26,233 nucleotides of DNA, taken from Perkinsus olseni (Eukaryota > Perkinsozoa > Perkinsida). Both the position numbers and the translations under genes were made by a program. Under the pieces are notes generated by a model that was given only the letters and a program-made list of their open reading frames with translations, was not told the origin of the DNA and ran no database searches. Positions 11,378 to 21,145 of the stretch are shown here, piece after piece. Position 1 is the first letter of the stretch. Each line of letters opens with the position of its first letter. Location of the stretch: the NCBI GenBank assembly GCA_013115125.1, contig JABANN010000486.1, positions 1 to 26,233 on the forward strand, in the 5' to 3' direction.

Positions 11378-12487
11378 AAAGACCTCGAAAGCTGATGGGA
11401 ACCCTCATACCCTGGAGTTTGCGAGACTCCCAGAAGGGGGCCCCGCAGGAGCTCCATCTTCCCCAACCATTTCGTATCCTCATCCGCTTGGCCATCCATG
11501 TCGGGAGCCGATTTGATCCCTTGCAGCGACCTACAACGCCATCAAGCTGGGAGGCTCCGACCCAGCTCTGAGAATCACCGCCTCCACTAACATGAACGCG
11601 TGTATAACGACGTGCTAAGTACGAACGGACGCAGCCGCACGGACGAAGTGCACCAGCTCAGGATGGAGCTGAGCCCATTCAGGGATGTCGACTCTTGACG
11701 AGAAGAGCTGCCAATCCTGCAGTAAGAGCGGATCACTGGAGGGTGCTGAGCTCCCACCTGTCCATTGCCTGGGATGCGCAGGTCAACGAACGCCATTCGC
11801 AGGCTAATCCGTGAGACTGAAGAGAGCCGAGACATCTACGATTGGTCGAAGAATCCAAGCCTCGAGCAACTGCTAGAAGTCGAAGGTGGGTACAGGTGAA
11901 TCAGTACTAGCGAATCACTACGGAAAAGCGGCGTGTTTATCCTATACAGGGCTCCAATCGACATCACATAGGTGGTAATCGAGTTGAAGGCGATTACGAC
12001 AGAGTCTGTGGGTCCTTTGTGATTCATCACCGTGATAATGTTCAACCGCCTTCAAGAGGCGGAGAGGAGCAACGCATAGCAAGAGAAATTTCATAGCCTA
12101 TTAGTGATGACATTTATCAGAGTAGCAGGGGTTGGACAATTACGACGATAATCTTCCGAGATTCCCCTTCTTCCCCAGTATATCGCCGACAATGAGGCCA
12201 CCAGGCGGATGCAGAACAACGAAAACGAGGACGATTACGTAAAGAAACGACTCGCTCCCATAGCATGGGGATTCTCCACCGCCTCGCCGCTATCTCGGTG
12301 GTTCGCGAGGCTCATTTCAGAGATAACGTTCCCGTAGGTGAGTTGTGTGCCCAGCGCTGAGATTAAAGGCAGCAATAGGTGAATGACCCATGAACTAGTT
12401 GAAAAGACCCGTATCATCATCCACGGGTATCCTCAGAAGGTGAGCGCTGAAGCTACCATCAACCTGGTTCATTGCCAGGATCTGCAG
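11378..12487 (-). pseudogene. M4b: decayed tandem-MATH unit
   Basis: Recognisable remains in the standard order: exon 3 (12487-12418, LQILAMNQVDGSFSAHLLR), exon 4 (12356-12280, LTYGNVISEMSLANHRD), exon 8 (about 12056-11998, LNIITVMNHKGPTDSV), exon 9 (from 11567, SWVGASQLDG...GSNRL, then WLGKMELL in a shifted frame) and a faint exon 10 near 11412-11378. Exons 1, 2, 5, 6, 7 and 11 were not found. The donor after exon 3 is not GT at the homologous site, there is an in-frame stop just before exon 8, and exon 9 changes frame. A minus-strand frame at 12859-12395 reads through exon 3 but its upstream part has no MATH signature. I judge this unit non-functional. Confidence 0.6.
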
Positions 12488-12957
12488 CTGAAAGCGAAGC
12501 ACAATGCTCGCCACATCACACAGGTCAAGCATGAAAGAGAAAAAGCAGCCTCTTGTCTCGACGAAGCTCATTCGGGTGATAGAAAGAAGAGTGACGAAAT
12601 AACAGAACAACATAGCTGTCCTTCGCAGCCGAAGCATACAACCTGTCGAGACCCAATTGAGAAAAGCATCCAGAACCCCTCTCGCATATCCGAGATATCT
12701 CGGAGCGGTAGGCTCGATGCGGCTTGAAGCGTGTTGTGTAGCAGACTTGGTGTCATGAGGCGAACTCCGCACCCTTCCTCTCGGAAGAAGAGACAACTCA
12801 GAACTTGGAGTAAATGCATGAAACTCCTTGATATGAGACAGGGAAGGCTTTGAATCCAAGTTCAGTACTCGTACGTAATGAGGCGCGATTCACGTCGGAA
12901 ATAACGAGAAGAAATAAGTGAGAGAGTCGATGGAGAGAGGCTTCCATCGCTGTGTAA

Positions 12958-15203
12958 TTAGTTTTCGGATCTAGCATTCTTGGCTAGCCCTTGCAAGGGT
13001 CTTCCAGGATCGGAAGCTCTCCTCTTCTTGGCAGACCTGCACACGGCATGACATGTATAACCCACACGATAGCCCTGAGAACTACAATCACTCAACTTTA
13101 AGGTTGAGATTCGGGTGTGACATTACAAAGCACCCTATTTCGCTCATTGGCTGGCAAGCATATTAGTTTTGTCTCTTCCGCAGTGCAGATTTCATATAGC
13201 GTGGGGCAGCCAGGATCCGCTTGGTATGGTTCTTACCCCTCTTTCTTAGTGAAGCTCAGTGGGTCTCTGCCCTCATCCGTAGCTTCCACTGATGTCCTGA
13301 GTACCTGAAGAGACTAGTGTTAGTCTTCAACGCTTGCTCCGCAGTTTTGAACGGACGAATAACAGTCTGACTTACAGGAGAGCCCACATAGCAGAGCACT
13401 CAATAGCAGATTGGGCCCCCAGCTGTCATCTCCTGCGTCATCGGTCTGGAAACTGCCGACCCAGTTCTGAAATACAACGTAAAGCACTACGCAATCGAAT
13501 AGAGATTTTGACGGACAACCCGCATCTTATGGGAATAAAACCCATCAGTAACACAGACTCGATGCATTGAGGAGCGCTAATACTCCACGGGCAATTTCCG
13601 AACTTATTTCATAAAGGTCATCATGCGATGCTGCCCCTCCCCGGTACGATAGAGTCCGTAAACTCCTTCTGATTCACCACCGCGACCTTGAGCTGCAGTG
13701 ACCGAGAACGCGATTCACAACCTGACATAGAAGCGTTAACTGCTCCGTCTGCCATGTGAGCTGCACCGTTTGATGAAACATCCAGACAATGTCATCAGAC
13801 ACATCACGCGTATAGAGGGCGAGAAGCGAGCATACTTCGGCCCTACTCTTTTCTAGGATACGGCTGCTGTATACAGCAAGCGCCTCTTGACCAGCGGCGT
13901 GGTCTGGGTGACCTCCTGGACACACGGCGACCTTGAAGGAAAACATCAACGCAAGTACTGTAGCAGCTAAGGATTCGAATAGAGATAGACGAGCGCCATA
14001 GCCGTCGCCGTGTGAGCAACATAGTGTGGTGTCAAAATAGTACACCTCGGGAGTGGTTCACCTGGGTCCGATAGTTGCCTTTCCATACCGGCTTGAACTT
14101 GATGTCCTCGCCTCTCTTGTAATCGGCAACATCTTCAATCCGAACTTCCTGCTCGTTAGGTCCCGGTGGAAGAATCGGAGCTGGAGTAACATTGAGTCTC
14201 GCATTAGTCAGGTCCACCCGTGCCTTCATAACCTACGAAGATTGAAGGAAGCTAAGAAATATGTTTGCCGATTCCCGAGGAGGGCGATGGCGAGCTCAAG
14301 TATCAAGGAACCCCTCTGGTGTCGAAAGCTCAAGAAACGCGTGAAATGGAACCGCACTACCGATTGTAGGGGCAGTAAACACGCTGCGAGGTGCATTTAC
14401 TGAGGGCTCTGTGTGGGGACTTCTCCTAGACTTACTATGCCTCCTTCATCATCAAAGAAATCTGGATCCTCTGCCTTCTGCAGTTCCTTTTCGAGAAGTT
14501 TCGCCCATCCCCAGCTACATGACTTCATATCGTATGGCATTCCCAGACCTCTTCTTGTCTGAAGATAAGCCCAAGACTCTAGAAACTGAAGGGCGCTCGA
14601 AACGTTGTAGGTTCACTCATGCCGAGATCCCAGTCGCAAGAGCACTTACGATAGACTGCTTATCATTTCGATGGTTCACGAGGGTTATCTGCGAAACAAC
14701 GTTCTCGTACGTAACTTGAGCGCTCACGCCTAGAGGAAGACCAGCCAACAGACGGCTTCGCGAAAGACGGCAAGAAGGCCCCGTACCACTCGTAGGGAGT
14801 CCAACGACATAGGCGCTCAAGGAGTTTTCAACCTCGCCCATGGGATAAACCTTGAGCTGAAACAGAAGAGCAGTACTCAGGATGTAGCTCGATGCGTATG
14901 AAATGATCGAACAAGACAAAAACTGTCGTTCAAATTCGAGCCGCAGCGGCTTCCCCTCACCTGATAAGTGAAGAGCTCGATCAATTTGGTAGGTGACTTG
15001 ATGAACTCTCCAACTTTGAAATTCGCGACGTCTTTAATTCGGAACACCAGTTCGGACACTTTCGGATCTCCATTGGCTGAAGACACATCGAGGAAGAGAC
15101 CGTCCGGAAATGGGAGTACTACCATCCTACCTCCATTCTTGTCATCGTCATCGTTGCTTGGATTCCCTTGGTTCCTCGAGGGAGACTTGACTGCCGCAGG
15201 CAT
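12958..15203 (-). pseudogene. M4: tandem MATH-domain gene with all 11 exons but a damaged exon 9
   Basis: Exons at 15203-15131, 15076-14961, 14856-14787, 14729-14650, 14558-14436, 14232-14062, 13931-13847, 13721-13648, 13466-13376 (damaged), 13304-13237 and 13036-12958. All listed introns are GT-AG with the same phases as M2. Exon 1 starts MPAAVKSPSRNQG. MATH1 shows VSELVFRIKDVANFKVGE, LKVYPMGEVENSL, ITLVNHRND and SWGWAKLLEKE. MATH2 shows VRIEDVADYKRGE, VAVCPGGHPDH, LKVAVVNQKE and DDSWGPNLLLS. Exon 9 then lacks about 32 nt that encode the EDLRD...GWLDE segment in its relatives. This shifts the frame so that exon 10 (LRTSVEATDEGRDP) and the tail (KKRRASDPG) cannot be read in phase from exon 9 with the donors I can see. 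Either the gene is recently disabled or it makes a shortened protein ending soon after exon 9. Every other exon is clean, so the damage looks young. Confidence 0.75.
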
Positions 15204-16116
15204 GAGGATCGTTACGAAAGAACTGCATTGGACTCGGGCTTGTATACGAATTATTGATATCTTGGATATCTGTTCGCGCCTAGTGAATCTGTTCACCACG
15301 CTCACAAAGACAGCTCTTGCCGCCGAATCTACAGTCTGATGCCAATAAACTTGGAGACCTGAGAATGCTCATCGAACGACGCATCCCACCGCTCTACGGT
15401 CTCGCCGAGACCTTCTTAGCTGAGCATAATTACTACTGAAGATGATCTTACCATCGAAGGGGAGAGATTTTTCTTCCACAATCGAAAGCACTGATGCTCT
15501 GAAAATTTGACGGAGCGAACAAAGCGGGCCCCCACATCTAGCTCCTAACTATAGGCTTGAGCAGGATGAATGAGAGAGTCTCAGCGACTCAATGACCTTC
15601 TGGAGGACGAATCAGAAAGGCTATGAGATCCCAATACTGAGGAGAAATATCAGTGCCGCGCCAGCGGAAATATAGTAAAGAAGGGCTGACACAAACGAGT
15701 TCCGAGAAGCAGCCTCTCAAAACTGAAGTTACTCGCCAGATTCTGCATGCTCAAGCCTTTGCACGCGTGCATGATGCACGTAGCATGGCTACTTTGAGTA
15801 GCCTACTCACAACTCTCCTCTTTGTGAAGCTTAGCGGGTCGCGACCCTCGTCCGCAGATACCACTGACATTCTGAGTAACTGCGAAGGGGTGAATGAGTC
15901 CATCAGCTTCAGAAATTACTTTTCCCGCGTGATCGAGAAAACTTTAAGCTCAAACCCGGAAAACTTCGAAACTGATGCGGTAGTGGCAGGCTCACCAGTT
16001 CGCCATCTCCATCCAACCATCCCTTGCTCTCATCTCTTAAGTCAGCAACGTTCATGAGTCGATTAGGGCCCTAGCTGCCATCCCCAGTACCACCAGGCTG
16101 GAAAGTGCCCACCCAT

Positions 16117-16898
16117 GACCGAGAAGCAACTCAAACAGAATACCATTATGTACAAGCTACAGCTCTTCTACACTAGCCTCATTTGAAGCAGAGTGCGCCG
16201 ACGGAGCAGTGCCCCGACCTCGCCAGCAGACACCCTGCCCCAGTGTCCATCACCTGGGATGATCGGGGAAACCAAAGAATCTTCAAGCTACTCGATCGTA
16301 GTGATCTCACCAGTAATCCATTCTCATCATACCGCTCCATGCTCATGCCTCTCGAATCCGCAGAACACAAGGACTTGGCAGCCAGGAGACGCTTTAGTCA
16401 CAAGATAATCTCGACCGATAACCATTCTGCACAGTCGCTTGGCTAGACTACTAGAGCCCATCTCCAGGAGATCATCTCCTGGGATTATCTGTGCAAGTCA
16501 GCGTTTTGCTCTAGTGATTGCTGTAGACAGCACTGTTCTCGTCTCTGACGCTAAGGCTCAGCGGCTAAGCGCCGCCAACAAGAGCGAAAAAATACAACCA
16601 TGAGAAAAACTCATAGGAGTCGAAGCACCGGAATATAGAACAGCCCGAATTGTTTATTGACTATGCAACACCACACTGCCACTTCAACTGAGAGAAGACC
16701 GTCTGACCAAAACTTACGCGGTATACCACCCTACCACGGGAAAAACGAACTTTCCTCGACCGCCTCCCAACACGGTCACGTAAAAAGATATCAGCCATGA
16801 AGACTGGAGCCACCACCGACTGCTACACATCATTGCCAAACTGGATCCAACATATCATGAAGAGAATAATGTGACGACTATGACCTCGATAAGCTCAT
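16117..16898. other. Region 3' of the LEA-like gene
   Basis: No gene recognised. A weak alternative to the M3b exon 8 candidate lies on the minus strand near 16295-16245 (LKILWFPRSS). The short open frames on both strands at 16180-16450 have no domain. The segment at 16560-16898 probably holds the 3' UTR of the LEA-like gene. Confidence 0.3.
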
Positions 16899-18053
16899 TC
16901 AAGAAGATGCTGGGGGAGTCGCATTGGTAGGCATATACATCGACTTCACTGCGTTTGTCCATATACTATTAGAAGTAGATGTACCATGTAAAAGTAGTAT
17001 CACTTCTTGACCACTTAACAACTTCCCTGCCATCTCGTTCACTATGTTGAGTGTCTCGTTCCGTATTTGAATAACCACCATGTTCTTAACATAAGACATA
17101 CTCTTCGCTATCAGACTAGTACCATTAACAGCCACAGAAACCCCCACAGGCGTGTTCTTGTAGTACAAGTCACCTGTTACGTTGCCAACATGAGGTATAG
17201 TAATTACAGTTGGATTTGGTACCTCTACGCCGGAATAGCCAAATTGGGCCTGTATTACACCTGGCACATCTGTCCAATATTTTTTCTTCAACTCAGCATC
17301 AGGTGGGAAAAACTGTATTGAGGTTGTAGATTTGCCCATAACCTTGGTGAAGTTATTGAAACCACTAATGCTAACAGATTTATCAAAATTAAGACCCTTA
17401 AAGGTAATACCCAAACCTTTCACGTCCATCTTGCCCTTCATGTTCAGCGAAACCGTATCCTTCAGCATGACATCGACTCCAAATCCATCGAATACTGCTC
17501 TATCTGTAACATATAAAGTGGCATCATTAGTGAACTGAGTAGTGGCATGCCCAGCAACATCCATCCGCGGTAGATAAACATAACCCAGCTGTTTACCATT
17601 AATATATATATCATTGCGTGACGGTAGAATAGTAGACGACATACTGTCACTTTTAACGCTTATCTTCATAGTACTGTCCAAACATAGAGCCGCACTGGCG
17701 TCATTGCCACCACACTCAACGGGGTCGCGAATAGCCAACTCATTAAGATTCACAACCGATGAGTTCAGCCCGCTTTGCGCCATGGCTCTGCCACCAACGA
17801 ACAATATCAATAATACAGCGACTATTATCAATATCATAAGTATAACAATGATAATCCATAGCCATATGAACTGCTTACGACTTAGTTTGCCACAACAATA
17901 CCGTTTAGCCGGTGCATCCGCAGCCAGTACCCCAGCACCGGCAAGTACTTTCTCATCACTACCCGAGCGAATACCCTCTTCAAGCTCAGCTGGTGGCGGA
18001 TGCTCCGTCTTACTTTGATCAGTCATACTGCTGTCTGACAACGGTTGGTTCAT
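16899..18053 (-). CDS. Single-pass membrane protein with LEA-2/DUF3712-like ectodomain
   Basis: Intronless frame of 384 codons from the ATG at 18053 (MNQPLSDSSMTDQ). The frame stays open to an ATG at 18173 that would add 40 residues. The nearer start is preferred because the added part has different composition. Layout: a polar acidic cytosolic tail (about 1-60), a CCGKLSRK juncture, a strongly hydrophobic helix (about 62-86, WLWIIIVILMILIIVAVLL), then an outer domain of about 295 residues. That domain is rich in beta-strand alternation, with six N-glycosylation sequons (NSS, NFT, NVT, NGT, NET, NAT) and two Cys near its start. The plan of a basic-flanked helix plus beta-rich domain matches LEA-2/NDR1-like and DUF3712 proteins, which sit in or on membranes. 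That assignment is by overall look, not a diagnostic motif. It is richer in A/T and in ATA/ATT/TTA-type codons than the MATH genes around it, and lies between the two halves of relic M3b. Confidence 0.85.
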   Translation of the reverse strand: MNQPLSDSSMTDQSKTEHPPPAELEEGIRSGSDEKVLAGAGVLAADAPAKRYCCGKLSRKQFIWLWIIIVILMILIIVAVLLILFVGGRAMAQSGLNSSVVNLNELAIRDPVECGGNDASAALCLDSTMKISVKSDSMSSTILPSRNDIYINGKQLGYVYLPRMDVAGHATTQFTNDATLYVTDRAVFDGFGVDVMLKDTVSLNMKGKMDVKGLGITFKGLNFDKSVSISGFNNFTKVMGKSTTSIQFFPPDAELKKKYWTDVPGVIQAQFGYSGVEVPNPTVITIPHVGNVTGDLYYKNTPVGVSVAVNGTSLIAKSMSYVKNMVVIQIRNETLNIVNEMAGKLLSGQEVILLLHGTSTSNSIWTNAVKSMYMPTNATPPASS

Positions 18054-18960
18054 GTTCGTGGCAGCACTGTGACGCCGATGAGTTGCGAATATCGCTACGC
18101 CCTGATGATCGATTATGTCACCTATGGAGGAGATAGTGGTGCCAGCCCCACTGAGTCCATTGCCTGATCGCATCGGCTCCCTGGCTAGGAATGCTCGAAC
18201 CGAAAGCAGGGCAGGTTTGGCAGATCTGCATTCCTACACAAGCCACGTTTGGGCGTCTACTACTTGCTTTTTCCGACTGGTACTGTTTGTTGGAGACTTA
18301 GCGCTACCATGCACGCAGGCGTAGTCTGTCTGTGAGGCAAAAATGGATGAAGTCGTTGCAACGAGCTCTTGAGCATTCCACGACCTTCACTGAGCCCAGG
18401 GCCTCAGAAATTGCACCATCTGACGTCAATTGGATAGACTCAGCATGGTGGAATCGCGCATTCTTTGCTTCATAGAGATTCTCTATTAGAGAATGTGCGT
18501 GCACAGGAGTTGTGCGCGACGAGTCGAGGAATAAGATAAAATCTTCCAATATGATTCAATGCTACGGCGATGATAGGCCATCATTGACGGGAATGCCAAA
18601 GGAGGAGGCAACCTCACAGAGTGAGCATCTCTTCCAGCTCCTGCGATGGAAGCAACGAAAACCTACACAATACGGACCCTGTCATCTCCTCTCTGCCTGC
18701 AAAGTGAGCGGACACATACAGCCAGCCTTCCTCGTCTATCAGCTCGGTAAGGCTGGCCTCCTGAATACATAGCAACCTCGAGAACATGTAACGAGAGGAA
18801 GACTCGACAATTCAGGAAGCGAAGTCGTGCTGCATCCGCCGGTCCCGGCTTAGTTAGACTCTTGCCGATGTTCACAGTTGGAGACTCTCTGTAGCGTTGA
18901 CATGCAGGGCGACCAAGAAGATTGCACTGCGTACTGCGCACTGAGTACTGCGATCCAACA

Positions 18961-18982
18961 TTGTTGGTCCATGGACCAACAA
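18961..18982. repeat. Perfect 22-bp palindrome
   Basis: The arms TTGTTGGTCCA and TGGACCAACAA are exact reverse complements with no loop. It lies inside the exon 6 relic of M3b, where the functional units have no palindrome. It could be a protein-binding site or a chance product of decay. Confidence 0.6.
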
Positions 18983-19184
18983 CAGCAGCGATCTTGCCCC
19001 GCTTCACTGTGAAACGCTTGTACCATTCACGAGCACTCAAAAATGCAGTAACAGCGCACGGCTAGCGGTCCGGGAGTGTGCTCCGATTAGAGATGGTGGA
19101 GACTCCCCACTGGAGGGCAGCTTGTACTGCTAATATTCACACCATCGATCGACTCGCTGAAGGCAAAGCGACGAGCTTTCCTAC

Positions 19185-20553
19185 CTTCTGCAAGCCATTG
19201 GATCTCGCCTTTCATTTGCGGCTTTCACAGATACTCGTAGTACCTTCGTACCGTAGTACCTGCGATTCCTACCAGTGTTCCTTTCGTGCCCAGCCACCCA
19301 TTCTTTTTATCCCTCAGATCTACCACACCCAAGAGTCAGTTGGGACCCCAGCTGTCAACAGCCTCATCGCAGGATGCTACGCAGGATGCTACATTTATTT
19401 CATCTCCATGATTCGAAGGACAGAAGCGCCATCAGTGTTATCAGCTCCAAGAGCTTCTTGACTACTCCCTTCTCTTCAGTTACCGGACAAGGTCATGAAA
19501 GCGCAATTCGAAATTGCTAATTTCTCCGGGGCGCGGTCTTGGAGATGTAACGCTGATACCCCAGCTTACAATAGAGTTCCCAAGCTTCTTGCGGTTCGCC
19601 ACAGTGACTGTTAGCTTCAGCGATTTAGGAGCTTTCTCGGTTTCTGATATGTGAACAATACGCAGCAAAAAGCCACAAAACCATCAGGAATGACAAGCAT
19701 CGGGCACACCCAATTTCATTCACAATTTAATCGGAGACGCAAACGTAAATATTACTGGTAACGCGTAACTGTTCCTCACCCCTTCTCCCTAGTATGTGTA
19801 TATACACAGCTAGACCCTCTTGGGAATCGGCATGACCGGGGTGGCCTCCGGGATACGCAAAAACCTTGACCACATTGTGTAATGGAGTTGGAGACTGGCG
19901 AGCACCTCACTTGAATTCGGTAGTTGCCTCTCCAGGTGGGCTTGGATTTCATATCCTCGCCTTCCTCAAAATCGACAGCATCTTGGATCCTGAACCCCAG
20001 CTCATCCCCCTCCACGGAGACACCCTCAAACGGAGCTAGTAGCGCCTTCGCTGCTCTGAGGTCCACCTGTGCTTTAATAACCTACAAAAACCATGCTTTG
20101 AGGAGAACTGAAAGTCGAGAGGTGGCGAAGGTCTTCGGACGCCGGATACTAATGATCGAGTAATCCGCTCCCCAAGAGGCCAAGTTGTTTATCGGAGAGC
20201 ACGCGAAAGCATATGAAGGGACTCACTATGCCTCCTTCCTGATCGAATAAGTCTGGGTATTTTGCTGGCAGCAGCTTCTCGTGGAGAAGGTCCACGTCGC
20301 AGCTCGCTTCATTCGTTGTCAAGCAATCGTTGAGCACTCCGCCGGTCTAAATAAGTACGATCACGAGGATAGTGAGCGAGAATATGCAGTCAATGACTAT
20401 TAGTCGTAGGATCCGCTGCACAGACATCGTCATTCACCTGATAGTTGAAGAGCTCTACAAGTTCTGTTGGCGACTTGATAGACTCCCCGACTTTGTACTT
20501 GGTAACGTCATCGATGCGGAAGACAAGCTCAGATATTCTTGCGTGTCCGTCAT
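19185..20553 (-). pseudogene. M3: tandem-MATH unit lacking exons 3-4, with a stop in exon 9
   Basis: Exons found: 2 (20553-20438, ISELVFRIDDVTKYKVGE), 5 (20346-20227, ending LLPAKYPDLFDQEGGI), 6 (20081-19911, LGFRIQDAVDFEEGE ... WRGNYRIQ), 7 (19864-19780, VFAYPGGHPGHADSQEGLAV), 8 (19643-19570, LKLTVTVANRKKL), 9 (about 19390-19273) and 10 (19243-19185, LRVSVKAANERRDP). Only 91 nt separate exons 2 and 5, so exons 3 and 4, which carry the LKVYPMG and VNHRD strands of MATH1, are absent. Because both boundaries are phase 0, the loss keeps the frame. Exon 9 has TGA where relatives have Arg/Leu/His after DSWGPN, and its WVGTF beginning is replaced by a 12-bp duplication. The basic tail and a convincing first exon were not found; the exon 2 frame is open upstream to 20635. 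Most likely a pseudogene. Confidence 0.7.
19369..19392. repeat. Perfect 12-bp tandem duplication
   Basis: GCAGGATGCTAC occurs twice in a row within the start of exon 9 of M3. On the coding strand it reads VASCVASC in the frame of that exon and takes the place of the WVGTF segment of intact units. Confidence 0.7.
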
Positions 20554-21086
20554 CTAAGGAGCAATACCCACCTCGCTTCTTAGTGTGCCCACATCTTTTC
20601 CCGATAAAGTCCATCTTATGCCACTCCCGTTTCATAGATATCTACATGATTTCTTTTCCGAGTTTGATTTCCGAGCCTGTCCCGAGAGCCAAGAGAAAGT
20701 TTCCGTTTTAGAGAGCCGCTCAAAGGAACATCACTGCTCAGGCACATCGTCCCGTAGCGAGTGTTGGACGACTGCTCGTTGAACGTTACCAAACAGACGA
20801 AGAACGGACGGCACAAGTCATCCACGTTGACTGATATGCCGAGCGGATGCTGCTATGGGGCGGACGCGGCAAATTATTGAGTCTAGCTAATATCCAATGG
20901 ATATGAAAATTCAGGGATTGCAATACCATTCGCCATCCTACCACGATCGTCGGCGTCGCTTACCGTTAGAGGAATGTCTTATTGTTGTCTATCTCCCAAT
21001 CTCAGTGTGCATGCGTGCACCCTTTTAGCTATGGTAACACTGGTTGGTTGTTGTGCGATCAGTACTGATGAGATTGGTATAAGTCA

Positions 21087-21108
21087 GTCGTAGCCATCTT
21101 GGCTCAAG
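21087..21108 (+). other. Near-perfect match to the dinoflagellate/perkinsid spliced leader
   Basis: Bases 21090-21108 read GTAGCCATCTTGGCTCAAG, and with the preceding GTC the 22-nt block matches the known leader (D-C-C-GTAGCCAT-Y-TTGGCTCAAG) at all but the second position. In these organisms the leader is joined by trans-splicing to the 5' end of nuclear mRNAs. In a leader RNA gene the exon is followed by GT; here it is followed by TT. So this is either a relic carried into DNA with a reverse-copied mRNA or a decayed leader RNA gene. The T-to-C choice at the variable site is the one reported for perkinsids. This is the best taxonomic marker in the window. Confidence 0.78.
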
Positions 21109-21120
21109 TTCTGAATTGTT

Positions 21121-21145
21121 GGGTTCAGTCAATGTCTGACAACCC
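21121..21145 (+). other. Hairpin directly downstream of the spliced-leader match
   Basis: GGGTTCAG and CTG-AC-AACCC pair around the loop TCAATGT, with a two-base bulge. It starts 12 nt after the leader. Leader RNAs of this group are folded 3' of the donor, so this could be a remnant of such a structure. The stem is short and could also be chance. Confidence 0.3.

Larger units (their letters stand above)
15811..19020 (-). pseudogene. M3b: scattered relic of a tandem-MATH unit, interrupted by the LEA-like gene
   Basis: Right part: a probable exon 6 end (about 19020-18948, PWTNNVGSQ against PVWMNNHRIQ in M5) and a clear exon 7 (18776-18692, VAMYSGGQPYRADRRGRLAV). A weak exon 8 candidate lies at about 18415-18350 (VKVVECSRARCNDFI). 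Left part: a clear exon 9 (16116-15996, WVGTFQPGGTGDGS then GPNRLMNVADLRDESKGWL) and exon 10 (15879-15811, LRMSVVSADEGRDP). Exon 9 carries TAG where relatives have the Trp of the DSWGPN motif, and its acceptor AG has been lost. Exon 7 lacks a GT donor. Exons 1-5 were not found. A possible tail fragment (SAKKVSARP) lies near 15420. The unit is dead; about 2.2 kb including an unrelated gene separates its two halves. Confidence 0.62.

Noticed and set aside
12395-12859. Minus-strand open frame of 154 codons as an independent gene
   Set aside because: Its C-terminal part is exon 3 of relic M4b; the rest looks like an intron or intergenic read-through with no family signature.
16179-16370. Exon 8 of M3b at LKILWFPRSS
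   Set aside because: Spacing to exon 9 would suit, but only the LK pair matches and no VVNH or D-S-(I/V) follows. Kept only as a weak alternative.
17614-18018. Plus-strand open frame of 134 codons
   Set aside because: Shadow of the LEA-like gene on the other strand; low-complexity product without a domain.
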